A stretch of 29,875 nucleotides of DNA from JALOBO01 sp023228225 (GCA_041663585.1 JBAYMN010000014.1:1-29875), one strand, 5' to 3'; positions 21,581 through 29,491 are shown, counted from the first letter of the stretch. A program made the numbers and translations. Notes: generated from the sequence alone by a model not told the origin.

Positions 21581-22156
21581 ATGAATTTAATTAAAAATAA
21601 GGCGAATTACGAATTAACAGTTAAGAATAGTTGTTTTATTTGTAACATCGGCTATGCTGATACAAAAGCAGTGGCGTTAGAATTTATAGAAAAAATAAAA
21701 AAACGATATATAGATGCATCGCATAATTGTTATGCTTATATTTTGCTAGATAACATGGCGAGCAGTGATAATGGCGAACCTACACATACAGCGGGATTAC
21801 CTATAATAAATGTGCTTAAAAAACAAAACATTGTAAATGTGGTTTGCGTTGTAACAAGATATTACGGCGGAATTAAACTCGGTATTGGCGGACTTGTGCG
21901 AGCATACACAAAATGTACAGTCGAATGCCTAAAAAATATTGAAATAGTGCCATATATAGAAAATATTAAAATATCTTTTATGGCTAATTACAATAAAATA
22001 AATGAAATAGAAAATTTACTATCAAAATATAATCAAAATAAAAAAATATTTAATGCTAACATAGAATTAGAATATACGATTCCAAAAATACAATTAAATC
22101 AAATCACAAAGTCATTACATAATTTAAACATACAAAAAATTGACTTAATTAAATAA
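21581..22156 (+). CDS. yigZ: YigZ/IMPACT family protein
   Basis: A 191-residue UPF0029/IMPACT-family protein. The family signature is clear: HNCYAYI, SDNGEPTHTAGLPI and VVTRYYGGIKLGIGGLVRAY (residues about 48-110), followed by the smaller C-terminal ferredoxin-like domain. The eukaryotic relative IMPACT modulates Gcn2; bacterial YigZ binds nucleic acid or ribosome-related targets but its function is not settled. The first ATG is right at the family's N-terminus (NYELTVKNSCFI), so the start is good although it has no ribosome site and appears leaderless. Confidence 0.9.
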   Translation: MNLIKNKANYELTVKNSCFICNIGYADTKAVALEFIEKIKKRYIDASHNCYAYILLDNMASSDNGEPTHTAGLPIINVLKKQNIVNVVCVVTRYYGGIKLGIGGLVRAYTKCTVECLKNIEIVPYIENIKISFMANYNKINEIENLLSKYNQNKKIFNANIELEYTIPKIQLNQITKSLHNLNIQKIDLIK

Positions 22157-22170
22157 TCGGTCAATTTTTT
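22134..22170 (+). terminator. Intrinsic terminator overlapping the end of yigZ
   Basis: AAAAAATTGAC (22134-22144, inside the last codons) pairs perfectly with GTCAATTTTTT (22160-22170), with a 15-base loop and T-rich tail. Confidence 0.75.
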
Positions 22171-22184
22171 ATTTTAACTATATT

Positions 22185-23189
22185 TTATGTTTTACCGCTT
22201 ATTTTATTGAGTCTGTTCATTAACGCACTTCCCAAATTATCAGTTTTTACTGATGTCATTAAAATATAATCGTAATGTTTTTCGGCTATCCTTAATGCGC
22301 TATACAAATTTTTTGCATACGCTTTTACAGTTTTACCAACTATAATTATTTTTTTATTTCTATAAAACTCTTTTTGTCCAGTCATACATATTATGACTGG
22401 ATTTTTTCCTTCTGATTTTGCAATTTCGTATTTTTGATTTATTGAATTTTCTTCACCTAAACCAACCAAAATGACGGGACATGATGGTGCGTAATGTCTG
22501 TATTTCATACCCGGTGAAATCGCTTTTTCGCCAGCAATTAATGTTGTTTTTTCATCGGTAATGCCTACTACATGTTCAATCATTTCCTTAGTAATTCTGC
22601 CCGGACGAAGTATCACCGGATATTTACCAGTAACATCTACCACCGTAGATTCAATGCCAACTTTACATTTTCCAGCATTTAATATAAAGGGAAGTTTTCC
22701 ATCTAATTCTTCTTTAACTGCAACTGCTGTTGTAGCACTCATTCTAGAAGATATATTTGCACTAGGTGCAGCGATAGGCACATTGCACGCTTTTAAAAAT
22801 TTTTGTGCAATTCTATGGTCTGGAATGCGAATTGCAATAGTTTGTAATCCGCGACTCACAAGCGGACTTACGTTACCTTTACTTTTGAATACTAATGTTA
22901 ATGGTCCGGGAGTAAACGCTTTTAGTAGCCTTGAAGCATAGTCCGGAATGTCCTTAACTAATTGAAATAAATTATAATCTTTATGAATATGCACAATCAG
23001 CGGATTATCTTGCGGACGATTTTTTGCTACAAAAATTTTAGCAACAGCATCACTGTCTAGTGCGTTTGCCGCTAGTCCATAAACTGTTTCTGTGGGCATT
23101 CCTATAAGTTCACCTTTTAAGATTGCATTTGCTGCCTTTTTAATATTTAAATGCGTAGGATTTAAAATTCTAGTTTTAATTTTATCCAT
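22185..23189 (-). CDS. Threonylcarbamoyl-AMP synthase, Sua5 type
   Basis: Makes threonylcarbamoyl-AMP from threonine, bicarbonate and ATP, the first step of t6A formation at position 37 of ANN-decoding tRNAs. The 334-residue protein is the long Sua5 form: YrdC/TsaC domain (residues about 15-205) with MPTETVYGLAA (31-41), KNRPQDNPLIVHI, FTPGPLTLVFK, SANISSR and STVVDV...ILRPGRIT, then a short linker containing SPGMKYRHYAP and the C-terminal Sua5 domain. GAGGTGG lies 4 bases before ATG, and a promoter (TTGTAA-17-TATAAT) is directly upstream. Confidence 0.94.
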   Translation of the reverse strand: MDKIKTRILNPTHLNIKKAANAILKGELIGMPTETVYGLAANALDSDAVAKIFVAKNRPQDNPLIVHIHKDYNLFQLVKDIPDYASRLLKAFTPGPLTLVFKSKGNVSPLVSRGLQTIAIRIPDHRIAQKFLKACNVPIAAPSANISSRMSATTAVAVKEELDGKLPFILNAGKCKVGIESTVVDVTGKYPVILRPGRITKEMIEHVVGITDEKTTLIAGEKAISPGMKYRHYAPSCPVILVGLGEENSINQKYEIAKSEGKNPVIICMTGQKEFYRNKKIIIVGKTVKAYAKNLYSALRIAEKHYDYILMTSVKTDNLGSALMNRLNKISGKT

Positions 23190-23222
23190 TTGCCACCTCT
23201 ATTACAAACAAATTTATAATAT

Positions 23223-23251
23223 ATTATAACGATAAAAATTATATTTTACAA
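23223..23251 (-). promoter_or_regulatory. Promoter of the Sua5-type gene
   Basis: TTGTAA (23246-23251), 17-bp spacer, TATAAT (23223-23228). Confidence 0.7.
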
Positions 23252-23266
23252 GTGCATATATATTTA

Positions 23267-23878
23267 TTAGATAATTTTATCTTTGATACTTTTAATTTCC
23301 AATTCCAGTTTGCTTATTTTTTGTTCAAGGGCTAATATTTCAGCGTTAAGTTTTATACAACCATCATCTGATTTTATTATTTTAGCAGGAACTCCAACAG
23401 CGGTTGAATGCGCGGGCAAACTTTTTAAAACAACAGACTGCGCTCCTATTATTGAATTTTCGCCAATTGTAATCGGACCTAAAACTTTTGCCCCAGCATA
23501 TATAATTACATTATCACAAATCGTTGGGTGCCTTTTATCTTTATCTTTGCCAGTTCCACCAAGTGTTACACCTTGATACATAACTACATTATTACCTATT
23601 TGTGAAGTTTCTCCTATTACAACGCCCATTCCATGATCAATAAATACACCCGAACCAATCTCCGCAGCGGGGTGAATTTCAATTCCTGTAAAAAACCTAT
23701 TAATTTGACTAATTAATCGTGCTAAAAATTCAAACCCACTAACATACAAATTATGCGCAATAGAATGTAGCCTAAGTGCGTGAAACCCTGAATAAGTAAA
23801 AATAACCATTAGTTTATTTTTTGCGGCTGGGTCGTTTTTCATTGCCGCTTCTAAATCTGCTCTGAATTTTTTTAACAT
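23267..23878 (-). CDS. cysE: Serine O-acetyltransferase
   Basis: Transfers acetyl from acetyl-CoA to L-serine, giving O-acetylserine for cysteine synthesis. The 203-residue protein is the short Bacillota form (E. coli CysE is about 273). It has the N-terminal helices (DPAAKNKLMVIFTYSGFHAL), then left-handed beta-helix hexapeptide repeats with the catalytic DHGMGVVIGE and GVTLGGTG, HPTI, LGPITIGENS and AVGVPAKII, and a short coiled C-terminus (LALEQKISKLELEIKSIKD). A ribosome site AGGGG is about 16 bases before the ATG, longer than usual, and no better start is in frame. No cysK is in the window. Confidence 0.93.
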   Translation of the reverse strand: MLKKFRADLEAAMKNDPAAKNKLMVIFTYSGFHALRLHSIAHNLYVSGFEFLARLISQINRFFTGIEIHPAAEIGSGVFIDHGMGVVIGETSQIGNNVVMYQGVTLGGTGKDKDKRHPTICDNVIIYAGAKVLGPITIGENSIIGAQSVVLKSLPAHSTAVGVPAKIIKSDDGCIKLNAEILALEQKISKLELEIKSIKDKII

Positions 23879-23955
23879 TTTAATAAATAAACAATCCCCT
23901 TTTTATATTTAATGTAAATAGTATTGTTTTGGTTAACTTTTATTTGCTTTGGTTA

Positions 23956-23984
23956 TTGACTTTACATAAAAAATTGACTATAAT
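23956..23984 (+). promoter_or_regulatory. Promoter of the 85-residue protein gene
   Basis: TTGACT (23956-23961), 17-bp spacer, TATAAT (23979-23984). Confidence 0.8.
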
Positions 23985-24022
23985 AAATTAACAGCAATAA
24001 TTACCGCTGTAAGGAGAATTAT

Positions 24023-24280
24023 ATGAGCAAAGAAACTGAATTTTTAAAGAATTTTTACAAATCACAAGATAAAGAAACATCAAAAGCCGCACTAAAACAA
24101 CAACAAAAAGAATATAGAAAAGTTAAGCACTTGGGCAAGTCCCCAAAAATTGATAAAAAAATGCCATCAGTAATTAATGGCAACACTAAGGAAGATGTGG
24201 TGAATTATATTGTTGAAAAATTTAAAAATCCATCTCCAATGCGTGATCCAAAAAATAATGATGGATTAGAACAAGAATAA
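24023..24280 (+). CDS. Small hypothetical protein
   Basis: An 85-residue, highly charged, Lys/Gln-rich soluble protein (SKAALKQQQKEYRKVKH) with no recognised domain; the last 30 residues are predicted to be polar and loosely structured. A near-consensus promoter, AAGGAG 7 bases before ATG and a good terminator make it a real monocistronic gene. It is divergent from cysE. The basic N-terminal half could bind nucleic acid, but nothing specific supports that. Confidence 0.7.
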   Translation: MSKETEFLKNFYKSQDKETSKAALKQQQKEYRKVKHLGKSPKIDKKMPSVINGNTKEDVVNYIVEKFKNPSPMRDPKNNDGLEQE

Positions 24281-24321
24281 TAATTTTGATTTATAAATAA
24301 TAAATAATAAATAATAAACAA

Positions 24322-24355
24322 AATAAGCAAACTCTTAATTTAAAGTTTGCTTATT
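24322..24355. terminator. Bidirectional intrinsic terminator
   Basis: AATAAGCAAACT (24322-24333) pairs perfectly with AGTTTGCTTATT (24344-24355), with T-rich flanks on both sides, between the small gene and asnS. Just upstream, three AAATAAT copies (24295-24315) form a short AT microsatellite. Confidence 0.8.
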
Positions 24356-24382
24356 AATTTTATTTAGAGTTTTTTAAATTAA

Positions 24383-25777
24383 TTAAAACTGTAATGAACC
24401 AGTAGTTCGAGGAAATGGAATTGTATCTCGTATATTTCCTATACCAGTAATATACATCATTAGTCTTTCAAAACCTAATCCGAATCCGCCATGTGGAACA
24501 GTACCGTATTTTCTAAGTTCTACATACCACCAATAATCTTTCATATTCATATGAAGTTCATTAATTCTAGCGACAAGTTTATCATAACTATCTTCACGCT
24601 GACTTCCACCAATAATTTCGCCAATCCCCGGAACTAATAAATCGGTAGCCGCAACAGTTTTGCCATCTGGGTTTTGTTTCATATAAAAAGATTTAATTTC
24701 TTTTGGATAATTTACAATAAATACAGGTTTTTTAAAAATTTGTTCTGTAATATGCCTTTCGTGTTCAGTTTGCAAGTCACACCCCCATTCAACAGGGTAA
24801 TTAAACACAACTTTTGATGCTTTTAATAGTTCAATTGCTTTTGTATATTCAAGTACTTCAAAGTCTTGTATTACAATATTATTAAGTTTTTGTTTTAAAC
24901 CCGGCTCATAAAAATTTTCAAAGAATGTAATTTCCTCGGGGCAATTATCAAGAATATCTTTAATTAAATATTTAATCATATCTCTTGCTAAGTCAATAAT
25001 ATCGTACAAGTCAGCAAATGATACTTCCGGTTCTATTTGCCAAAATTCTGCTGCGTGACGTGCTGTGTTAGAATTTTCCGCGCGAAATGTTGGTCCAAAT
25101 GTATAAATTTTACCAAGCGCCGTAGCCATCGCTTCGCCTTCTAACTGCCCTGATACCGTAAGTCCCGCCTTGCAACCAAAAAAATCGTCCTTGTAAAATT
25201 CTTCTATCGATTTTTTACCGGTAAACTGTTCCGGATTTAATGTTGTAACTCTAAACGCCTCACCAGCCCCTTCGCAATCGCTACTTGTTAAAATGGGGGT
25301 GTGAGCATAAGTAAATCCACGACCACTAAAAAAATGATGAATTGCTTGTGCAAGTTCCGCTCTCAATCTAAACATGGCATTAAATGTATTTGTGCGCGCT
25401 CTTAAATGTGCAATCGTTCGCAAATATTCTAGTGAGTGTTTTTTCTTTTGGAGTGGATAATCCGCAGGAGATTCGCCTAATACTTCAATGTCACTTGCAC
25501 TAAGTTCAACAGCCTGCTTCTCGGCAAACGATTTTACACATTTACCATTAATTTTAAGTGAAGCACCGACACTTTGTTTCTCAATATTTGCTAAATCCTT
25601 AAAAGTATCACGGTCAATTATAATTTGCATATTCCTTAATGATGTTCCATCATTCACTTCTATAAAACAAACATTTTTTGATACCCTTATTGTTCTAATC
25701 CAGCCACAAACTGTTAAATTTTTATCATAATATTTTTCTGAATTTACTAAAATTTCTTTAATGTCAGTATGCTTCAT
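24383..25777 (-). CDS. asnS: Asparagine--tRNA ligase
   Basis: Class IIb synthetase attaching asparagine to tRNA-Asn. The 464-residue protein has the OB-fold anticodon domain (VCGWIRTIRVSKNVCFIEVNDG), the AsnRS-type LRTIAHLRARTNTFNAMFRLR, motif 2 FRAENSNTARHAAEFWQIEPE and motif 3 with PHGGFGLGFERLMMYITG followed by NIRDTIPFPR. The FWQIEPE segment after motif 2 marks AsnRS rather than AspRS. Its presence beside an archaeal-type aspS means the cell need not depend on transamidation for Asn-tRNA-Asn. The ribosome site AAGGAG is 7 bases before ATG. The promoter is consensus-like with a spacer dyad; there is no T-box. Confidence 0.95.
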   Translation of the reverse strand: MKHTDIKEILVNSEKYYDKNLTVCGWIRTIRVSKNVCFIEVNDGTSLRNMQIIIDRDTFKDLANIEKQSVGASLKINGKCVKSFAEKQAVELSASDIEVLGESPADYPLQKKKHSLEYLRTIAHLRARTNTFNAMFRLRAELAQAIHHFFSGRGFTYAHTPILTSSDCEGAGEAFRVTTLNPEQFTGKKSIEEFYKDDFFGCKAGLTVSGQLEGEAMATALGKIYTFGPTFRAENSNTARHAAEFWQIEPEVSFADLYDIIDLARDMIKYLIKDILDNCPEEITFFENFYEPGLKQKLNNIVIQDFEVLEYTKAIELLKASKVVFNYPVEWGCDLQTEHERHITEQIFKKPVFIVNYPKEIKSFYMKQNPDGKTVAATDLLVPGIGEIIGGSQREDSYDKLVARINELHMNMKDYWWYVELRKYGTVPHGGFGLGFERLMMYITGIGNIRDTIPFPRTTGSLQF

Positions 25778-25820
25778 AATTACTCCTTAATATAATTAAA
25801 TAAATTAAAAATGTATATTA

Positions 25821-25849
25821 ATAATATTACTATTTGTAGTAATTGTCAA
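25821..25849 (-). promoter_or_regulatory. asnS promoter with a dyad filling the spacer
   Basis: TTGACA (25844-25849), 17-bp spacer, TATTAT (25821-25826). ATTACTA-CAAA-TAGTAAT fills the spacer plus one -10 base, the same placement as in the ileS promoter. Confidence 0.85.
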
Positions 25850-25895
25850 TATTTTTATTATACAACAACTTTTTAATGGCCTTAATGTAAAATGC

Positions 25896-27077
25896 TTAAT
25901 TATTATTTATCGTGCTTTTGCCAGCAACTGCACCCGAACTCCATGCCCATTGTAAATTGTAACCACCACATTGACCATCTATATCCAACACTTCACCAGC
26001 AAAATATAAACCTTTAATTAATTTGGATTGCAGATTAATTACTTCACTCAAATTAACCCCTCCACTTGTTACTTGGGCATTATCATAAAACCCTGTTATC
26101 TTTAATTCAAAGTTTTTTAAAGCCCGCACAATTTGTTCTAGTTCAGTATCAGTTAAAGTGCTACATTTTTTAGAAAAATCAAATTCTTTTATACTTTTGA
26201 GTATATTGCGAGCAATATTTTTGTGTAACATTCCTGTAAAAAATTGTTCAATAGTAAAATATGCACAGTTTTCTTTTCGATTTATCAAATATTCGAGTAA
26301 AGATTGTTCGGTAAATTCTGGCAATAAATCTAAATATAAAATTGCTTTATCCGTTTTTTGCCTAGCTAAGTGTGCTGACATATTTAATATTACTATGCCC
26401 GAAATACCCTCATCTTTAAAAATAACTTCCCCATTTTCGGTATATATTTTATTGCCTATATTTAATGATACTTTTGCATTTATTTTAATACCACTTAAAC
26501 CGGCAATTTTTTCTTTTTCTGTTTTAAATCCAGTCAACGATGGCACGCATTTAACGATGCTATGCCCTAATTTTTTAATTGGCTCAAAAACTCCGCCACC
26601 AGTTGTTACAATTACACTGTCGGCTATAAAATCATCGCCTGTTCCAGTTATTATAAACTTTTCTATTTTTATTATGTTTTTTACTTCATAGTTGCATACA
26701 ACTTTTACATTTAAATTTTCACATTTAATCCTAAGTACATCAAGCACACTATTAGCGTAATCGGTAGAGGGATATATTCTACCTTCACTATCAGCATAGG
26801 TCATCAAACCTATACTCTTAAAAAAATTAAGCGTATCTTCTACACTAAACTGATTAAATATTTTACCAGTCTCTTCGGATTTATTGTATTTATTAATATT
26901 TAAATTTATATTAGATAGATTACACCTGCCATTACCTGTTACTAATATTTTTTTTCCAATTCTATTATTTTTTTCCAAAATAATAGTATCGGCTCCGTTT
27001 TTTGCACAAAAAATTGCTGCCACAAGTCCCGCCGCCCCACCGCCGATAATTATAACCTGTTTTTTAATTATTTCCAC
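25896..27077 (-). CDS. BaiN/HI0933-family FAD-dependent oxidoreductase
   Basis: A 393-residue flavoprotein of the HI0933/YhiN/BaiN group. The N-terminal Rossmann motif IIGGGAAGLVAA (10-21) binds FAD, with LEKNNRIGKKILVTGNGRCNLSN following (residues 35-58), the family hallmark. The C-terminus has TSGGVNLSEV, LYFAGEVLDIDGQCGGYNLQ and WAWSSGAVAG. Some members act as reductases in bile-acid dehydroxylation, but most have no assigned substrate. The start is GTG at 27077, supported by GGAG 7 bases upstream; the ATG one base earlier is out of frame. Promoter TTTACA-17-TAAACT is upstream. Confidence 0.9.
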   Translation of the reverse strand: MEIIKKQVIIIGGGAAGLVAAIFCAKNGADTIILEKNNRIGKKILVTGNGRCNLSNINLNINKYNKSEETGKIFNQFSVEDTLNFFKSIGLMTYADSEGRIYPSTDYANSVLDVLRIKCENLNVKVVCNYEVKNIIKIEKFIITGTGDDFIADSVIVTTGGGVFEPIKKLGHSIVKCVPSLTGFKTEKEKIAGLSGIKINAKVSLNIGNKIYTENGEVIFKDEGISGIVILNMSAHLARQKTDKAILYLDLLPEFTEQSLLEYLINRKENCAYFTIEQFFTGMLHKNIARNILKSIKEFDFSKKCSTLTDTELEQIVRALKNFELKITGFYDNAQVTSGGVNLSEVINLQSKLIKGLYFAGEVLDIDGQCGGYNLQWAWSSGAVAGKSTINNN

Positions 27078-27104
27078 ATTAAATCTCCAATTAATACCTA
27101 ATTA

Positions 27105-27133
27105 AGTTTACACTTATAATTAAAAAATGTAAA
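27105..27133 (-). promoter_or_regulatory. Promoter of the BaiN-like gene
   Basis: TTTACA (27128-27133), 17-bp spacer, TAAACT (27105-27110). A 7-bp inverted repeat GTTTACA (27106-27112)/TGTAAAC (27128-27134) spans both promoter elements. Confidence 0.7.
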
Positions 27134-27186
27134 CAACTTAAAACAAAAACTTATTAAGAATAATTGATAAATAATTTAAATGAGCA

Positions 27187-27215
27187 TTGACTTTTAGTTT
27201 ATTTTTATGTATAAT
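27187..27215 (+). promoter_or_regulatory. Promoter of the 136-residue protein gene
   Basis: TTGACT (27187-27192), 17-bp spacer, TATAAT (27210-27215). The first 11 bases, TTGACTTTTAG, are identical to the aspS leader promoter. Confidence 0.8.
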
Positions 27216-27240
27216 TCATTATTAGTTTGAGGTATGTTTT

Positions 27241-27651
27241 ATGATAAATAATAATGAATACAAAATTATTGGTGGGATTAGAGTTTTAAGATACGGATTT
27301 GCATTTATACAACCTGTTTTTAAAGGTAAATGGGGCTATTATTTACAGTTCAGATCTGGTAGTGGGTGTCGCATGGCGCAAATTACAGAATTGGATTTTA
27401 GAAATATAATTAACAGTCCAACTTATATAAAATTTACTAACACTGAAATAATTAACATTGATTTGAATAGATTAATTAATGGATTATTGCTTGATAACAA
27501 CATAATAAAACTTGGATACACTGATGATTTTATTAATGAGTTAGAGTCACAAAAAGATAATTTATCTAAATCAAATTTAAAAATGCTCAAAGAAATAAAA
27601 GATAAATTTGGCAGTGTTGAAGAAGATTGTATTGAAAATAATAATTATTAA
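27241..27651 (+). CDS. Hypothetical protein
   Basis: A 136-residue soluble protein with no family I recognise. The first 55 residues look like a small beta-rich domain (RVLRYGFAFIQPVFKGKWGYY, then LQFRSGSGCRM), the rest is helical and charged (NELESQKDNLSKSNLKMLKEIKDKF). A promoter, a GAGG ribosome site 8 bases before ATG and a strong terminator bound it, so it is monocistronic and expressed. It is divergent from the BaiN-like gene. Confidence 0.7.
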   Translation: MINNNEYKIIGGIRVLRYGFAFIQPVFKGKWGYYLQFRSGSGCRMAQITELDFRNIINSPTYIKFTNTEIINIDLNRLINGLLLDNNIIKLGYTDDFINELESQKDNLSKSNLKMLKEIKDKFGSVEEDCIENNNY

Positions 27652-27656
27652 ATAAT

Positions 27657-27692
27657 AAAAAGCCTGTTTGCCAATTTGCAAACAGGCTTTTT
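27657..27692. terminator. Strong bidirectional intrinsic terminator
   Basis: A perfect 15-bp stem (AAAAAGCCTGTTTGC with GCAAACAGGCTTTTT), 6-base loop, between convergent genes. Confidence 0.9.
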
Positions 27693-27707
27693 ATTATTTA
27701 AAAGAAT

Positions 27708-28118
27708 TTATTCAGTTTGTTCTATGACTACACTAAACGGCATAAAACACATTTTTAACATTTTATAACGCTTTCTCAAATTCGGAAAGAAAATTATTAA
27801 TGGAGTGGTAATGGCTAATAAAACAAAAGTTATAACAAATATTACAAGTGCAAACGGGAACCACAAAATATTAAATAACTTTTTTTCTCCTTTATTATAT
27901 GACACATTTTTTTTAGATGTATTAAATGCATATCCTGCTATTGCAAAGCATTTTTTACCAAGCGGAATTCCTACTATTGTAATGCAAAAAACAACGCCGA
28001 TTAATGTCCATAAAATTGCAAGGATTACTCCTACAAAAATTATAGATAAAATCGATATAATAATCTCAGTAACTTTCTTTGCTACTGCCCTTTCAAAAAT
28101 TGTGTTTACAGTACTCAT
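27708..28118 (-). CDS. YccF-like membrane protein
   Basis: A 136-residue integral membrane protein with three or four hydrophobic stretches. The segment TLIGVVFCITIVGIPLGKKC followed by AIAGYAF, and a second related block FPFALVIFVITFVLLAITTP followed later by FMPFSVVIE, match the repeated YccF domain pattern (GIPxG, PFG-like end). The function of YccF is unknown. A longer frame from TTG at 28154 is rejected because it would contain the promoter itself; the ATG at 28118 follows GGAGG by 5 bases. Confidence 0.75.
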   Translation of the reverse strand: MSTVNTIFERAVAKKVTEIIISILSIIFVGVILAILWTLIGVVFCITIVGIPLGKKCFAIAGYAFNTSKKNVSYNKGEKKLFNILWFPFALVIFVITFVLLAITTPLIIFFPNLRKRYKMLKMCFMPFSVVIEQTE

Positions 28119-28140
28119 AAGCGCCTCCAATATTAATCTA

Positions 28141-28168
28141 ATTATATCCCACAAAGAATATTTGTCAA
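28141..28168 (-). promoter_or_regulatory. Promoter of the YccF-like gene
   Basis: TTGACA (28163-28168), 16-bp spacer, TATAAT (28141-28146), giving a short leader of about 17 bases. Confidence 0.8.
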
Positions 28169-28221
28169 ATTACTTTATATGTATTTTTAATTTTTTTTAA
28201 TATTATTTTTGAATTACAAAA

Positions 28222-28255
28222 AAACACTGCTAGTAATTATTTACTAACAGTGTTT
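28222..28255 (-). terminator. Intrinsic terminator of the zinc-ribbon gene
   Basis: AAACACTG/CAGTGTTT outer stem and TAGTA/TACTA inner stem separated by one mismatch; on the minus strand a T-run follows directly. Confidence 0.8.
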
Positions 28256-28299
28256 GATACTTTTGCAACAAAATGGCTTGCGCCGTTTTAACTATATAA

Positions 28300-28452
28300 T
28301 TAGTACTTGTTGTTTCTAGATTTTGCAGCTTTTCTGCAATCGTAGCAGCGTTTTGGTTCTGTAAATCCTTTTTCAGCGTAGAACTCTTGTTCTCTTACTG
28401 TAAAAATAAATTCTTTGCCACAGTCCTTACAAATTAAGGTTTTGTCTTGCAT
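28300..28452 (-). CDS. Zinc-ribbon domain protein
   Basis: A 50-residue protein with two Cys pairs, CKDCG and CYDC, spaced like a zinc ribbon, and the family core GKEFIFTVREQEFYAEKGF followed by KRCYDCR. It matches the 'probable zinc-ribbon' family common in Bacillota and related genomes; function unknown, perhaps nucleic-acid binding. The ATG at 28452 is chosen over one 11 codons upstream because GGAGG lies 7 bases before it and the family starts at MQDKTL. Its leader can form a stem that hides this ribosome site. Confidence 0.85.
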   Translation of the reverse strand: MQDKTLICKDCGKEFIFTVREQEFYAEKGFTEPKRCYDCRKAAKSRNNKY

Positions 28453-28524
28453 GTTATGCCTCCTTCTTATATTGAAAACAAACAACTTTGACCTTTTATT
28501 TTAAATTTGAGAAATAAGAAGGAG
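28453..28524 (-). promoter_or_regulatory. Leader with a stem that sequesters the ribosome site
   Basis: In the mRNA leader, CTCCTTCTTAT (28524-28514) is perfectly complementary to ATAAGAAGGAG (28470-28460), which contains the ribosome site of the zinc-ribbon gene. An 11-bp pairing with a 43-base loop would block initiation. Confidence 0.6.
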
Positions 28525-28549
28525 ATATTGTATTTGCTTTTCTTTGAAT

Positions 28550-28578
28550 AGTATATACTAGTTAAACTTAAATGTCAA
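28550..28578 (-). promoter_or_regulatory. Promoter of the zinc-ribbon gene
   Basis: TTGACA (28573-28578), 17-bp spacer, TATACT (28550-28555). The 12-bp palindrome TAGTATATACTA (28549-28560) overlaps the -10. The expected leader is about 90 bases. Confidence 0.8.
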
Positions 28579-28654
28579 TGCTAATAAATATATTTTATTC
28601 AATATTTATCATAATATACTACACTACTATTATAAACAAAAACTAATAATAAGG

Positions 28655-29464
28655 TTATTTTTTTGAAATAGGAACTTGAACTTCTGTTAACCAATCTTTT
28701 TCGTCATTTTTGTTCCATATGCCATCAATATATGATTCTCTGGCGGGTGCTATTGCCTTGTAGCCATTATCTTCAATCCACTTAAACACTTCGGCGTATG
28801 CTTTACGCAAATTGGAATATGGACCTTTGTGCATAACGCACGCTGCGATAGGCACTTTACTCATTTTTTTAAATTTAATAGAGTCTGTTTCTACACCAAA
28901 TTTATCTACTGCCTCACAAAACTCAACATCTATGTCGTTTTCTTTAAATTGCTTGTCATAATACATTATAAAGCAATATTCAGGAACTCGACATTTTAAA
29001 TCTGGGTTAGATGCCTTTATTTGTTCTCCAATTTCGGGTATAAGCTCAAAATATGCATCATAATTTGGCACCCGCATACGCTTGCTGTAAACAATTACCT
29101 CGGGTAGTTCTTTTAAGATAATTTGATATTCCATTTTAATATTCTCCTTTAAATTATTAAGATAATATAAAACTTCGTTAAGCATAGCAGTATCATTTTT
29201 AAGACCGTTTTCAATTTCATTTTTTCGTTCTAAAAGAAAATTTTCCGGATTATTTGCTTTTAGAATATTTGATATTTCTTTTATGGAAAACCCCATTTGC
29301 TTTAATGAGATTATTTTTTGAATATCAAATAATTTTTCGGAACTGTAATAGCGATACCCGTTATCTAAAACTCGTTCTGGTTTTAAAAGCCCTACTTTAT
29401 CGTAATAACGCAAAGCTTTAACGGTTATTTTGGTGATTTTTGAAAACATTCCAATACTATACAT
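28655..29464 (-). CDS. MerR-family regulator with GyrI-like effector domain (BmrR type)
   Basis: A 269-residue transcription regulator. Residues 1-70 are the MerR winged helix-turn-helix (MYSIGMFSKITKITVKALRY, then YDKVGLLKP). Residues about 75-110 form the dimerising coiled coil. Residues about 112-269 are a GyrI-like/SOUL-type small-molecule-binding domain (KMSKVPIAACVMHKGPYSNL and ESYIDGIW). BmrR-type proteins bind hydrophobic or cationic compounds and twist a 19-bp-spacer promoter. Such a promoter lies directly upstream of this gene, so autoregulation is likely. No efflux gene is adjacent. CGGAG is 6 bases before ATG. Confidence 0.92.
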   Translation of the reverse strand: MYSIGMFSKITKITVKALRYYDKVGLLKPERVLDNGYRYYSSEKLFDIQKIISLKQMGFSIKEISNILKANNPENFLLERKNEIENGLKNDTAMLNEVLYYLNNLKENIKMEYQIILKELPEVIVYSKRMRVPNYDAYFELIPEIGEQIKASNPDLKCRVPEYCFIMYYDKQFKENDIDVEFCEAVDKFGVETDSIKFKKMSKVPIAACVMHKGPYSNLRKAYAEVFKWIEDNGYKAIAPARESYIDGIWNKNDEKDWLTEVQVPISKK

Positions 29465-29491
29465 TGTTACTCCGTTTTATAAATCTTTTTT

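Noticed and set aside
24295..24315. AAATAAT tandem repeat as a CRISPR or phase-variation element
   Set aside because: Only three short AT units after a gene's end; no spacers and not in a coding or promoter position.
28119..28154. N-terminal extension of the YccF-like protein from a TTG
   Set aside because: It would lie over the promoter -10 and the expected transcription start; GGAGG precedes the ATG at 28118.
28453..28485. Earlier ATG for the zinc-ribbon protein
   Set aside because: No ribosome site there, and the family starts at the later Met with GGAGG in front.
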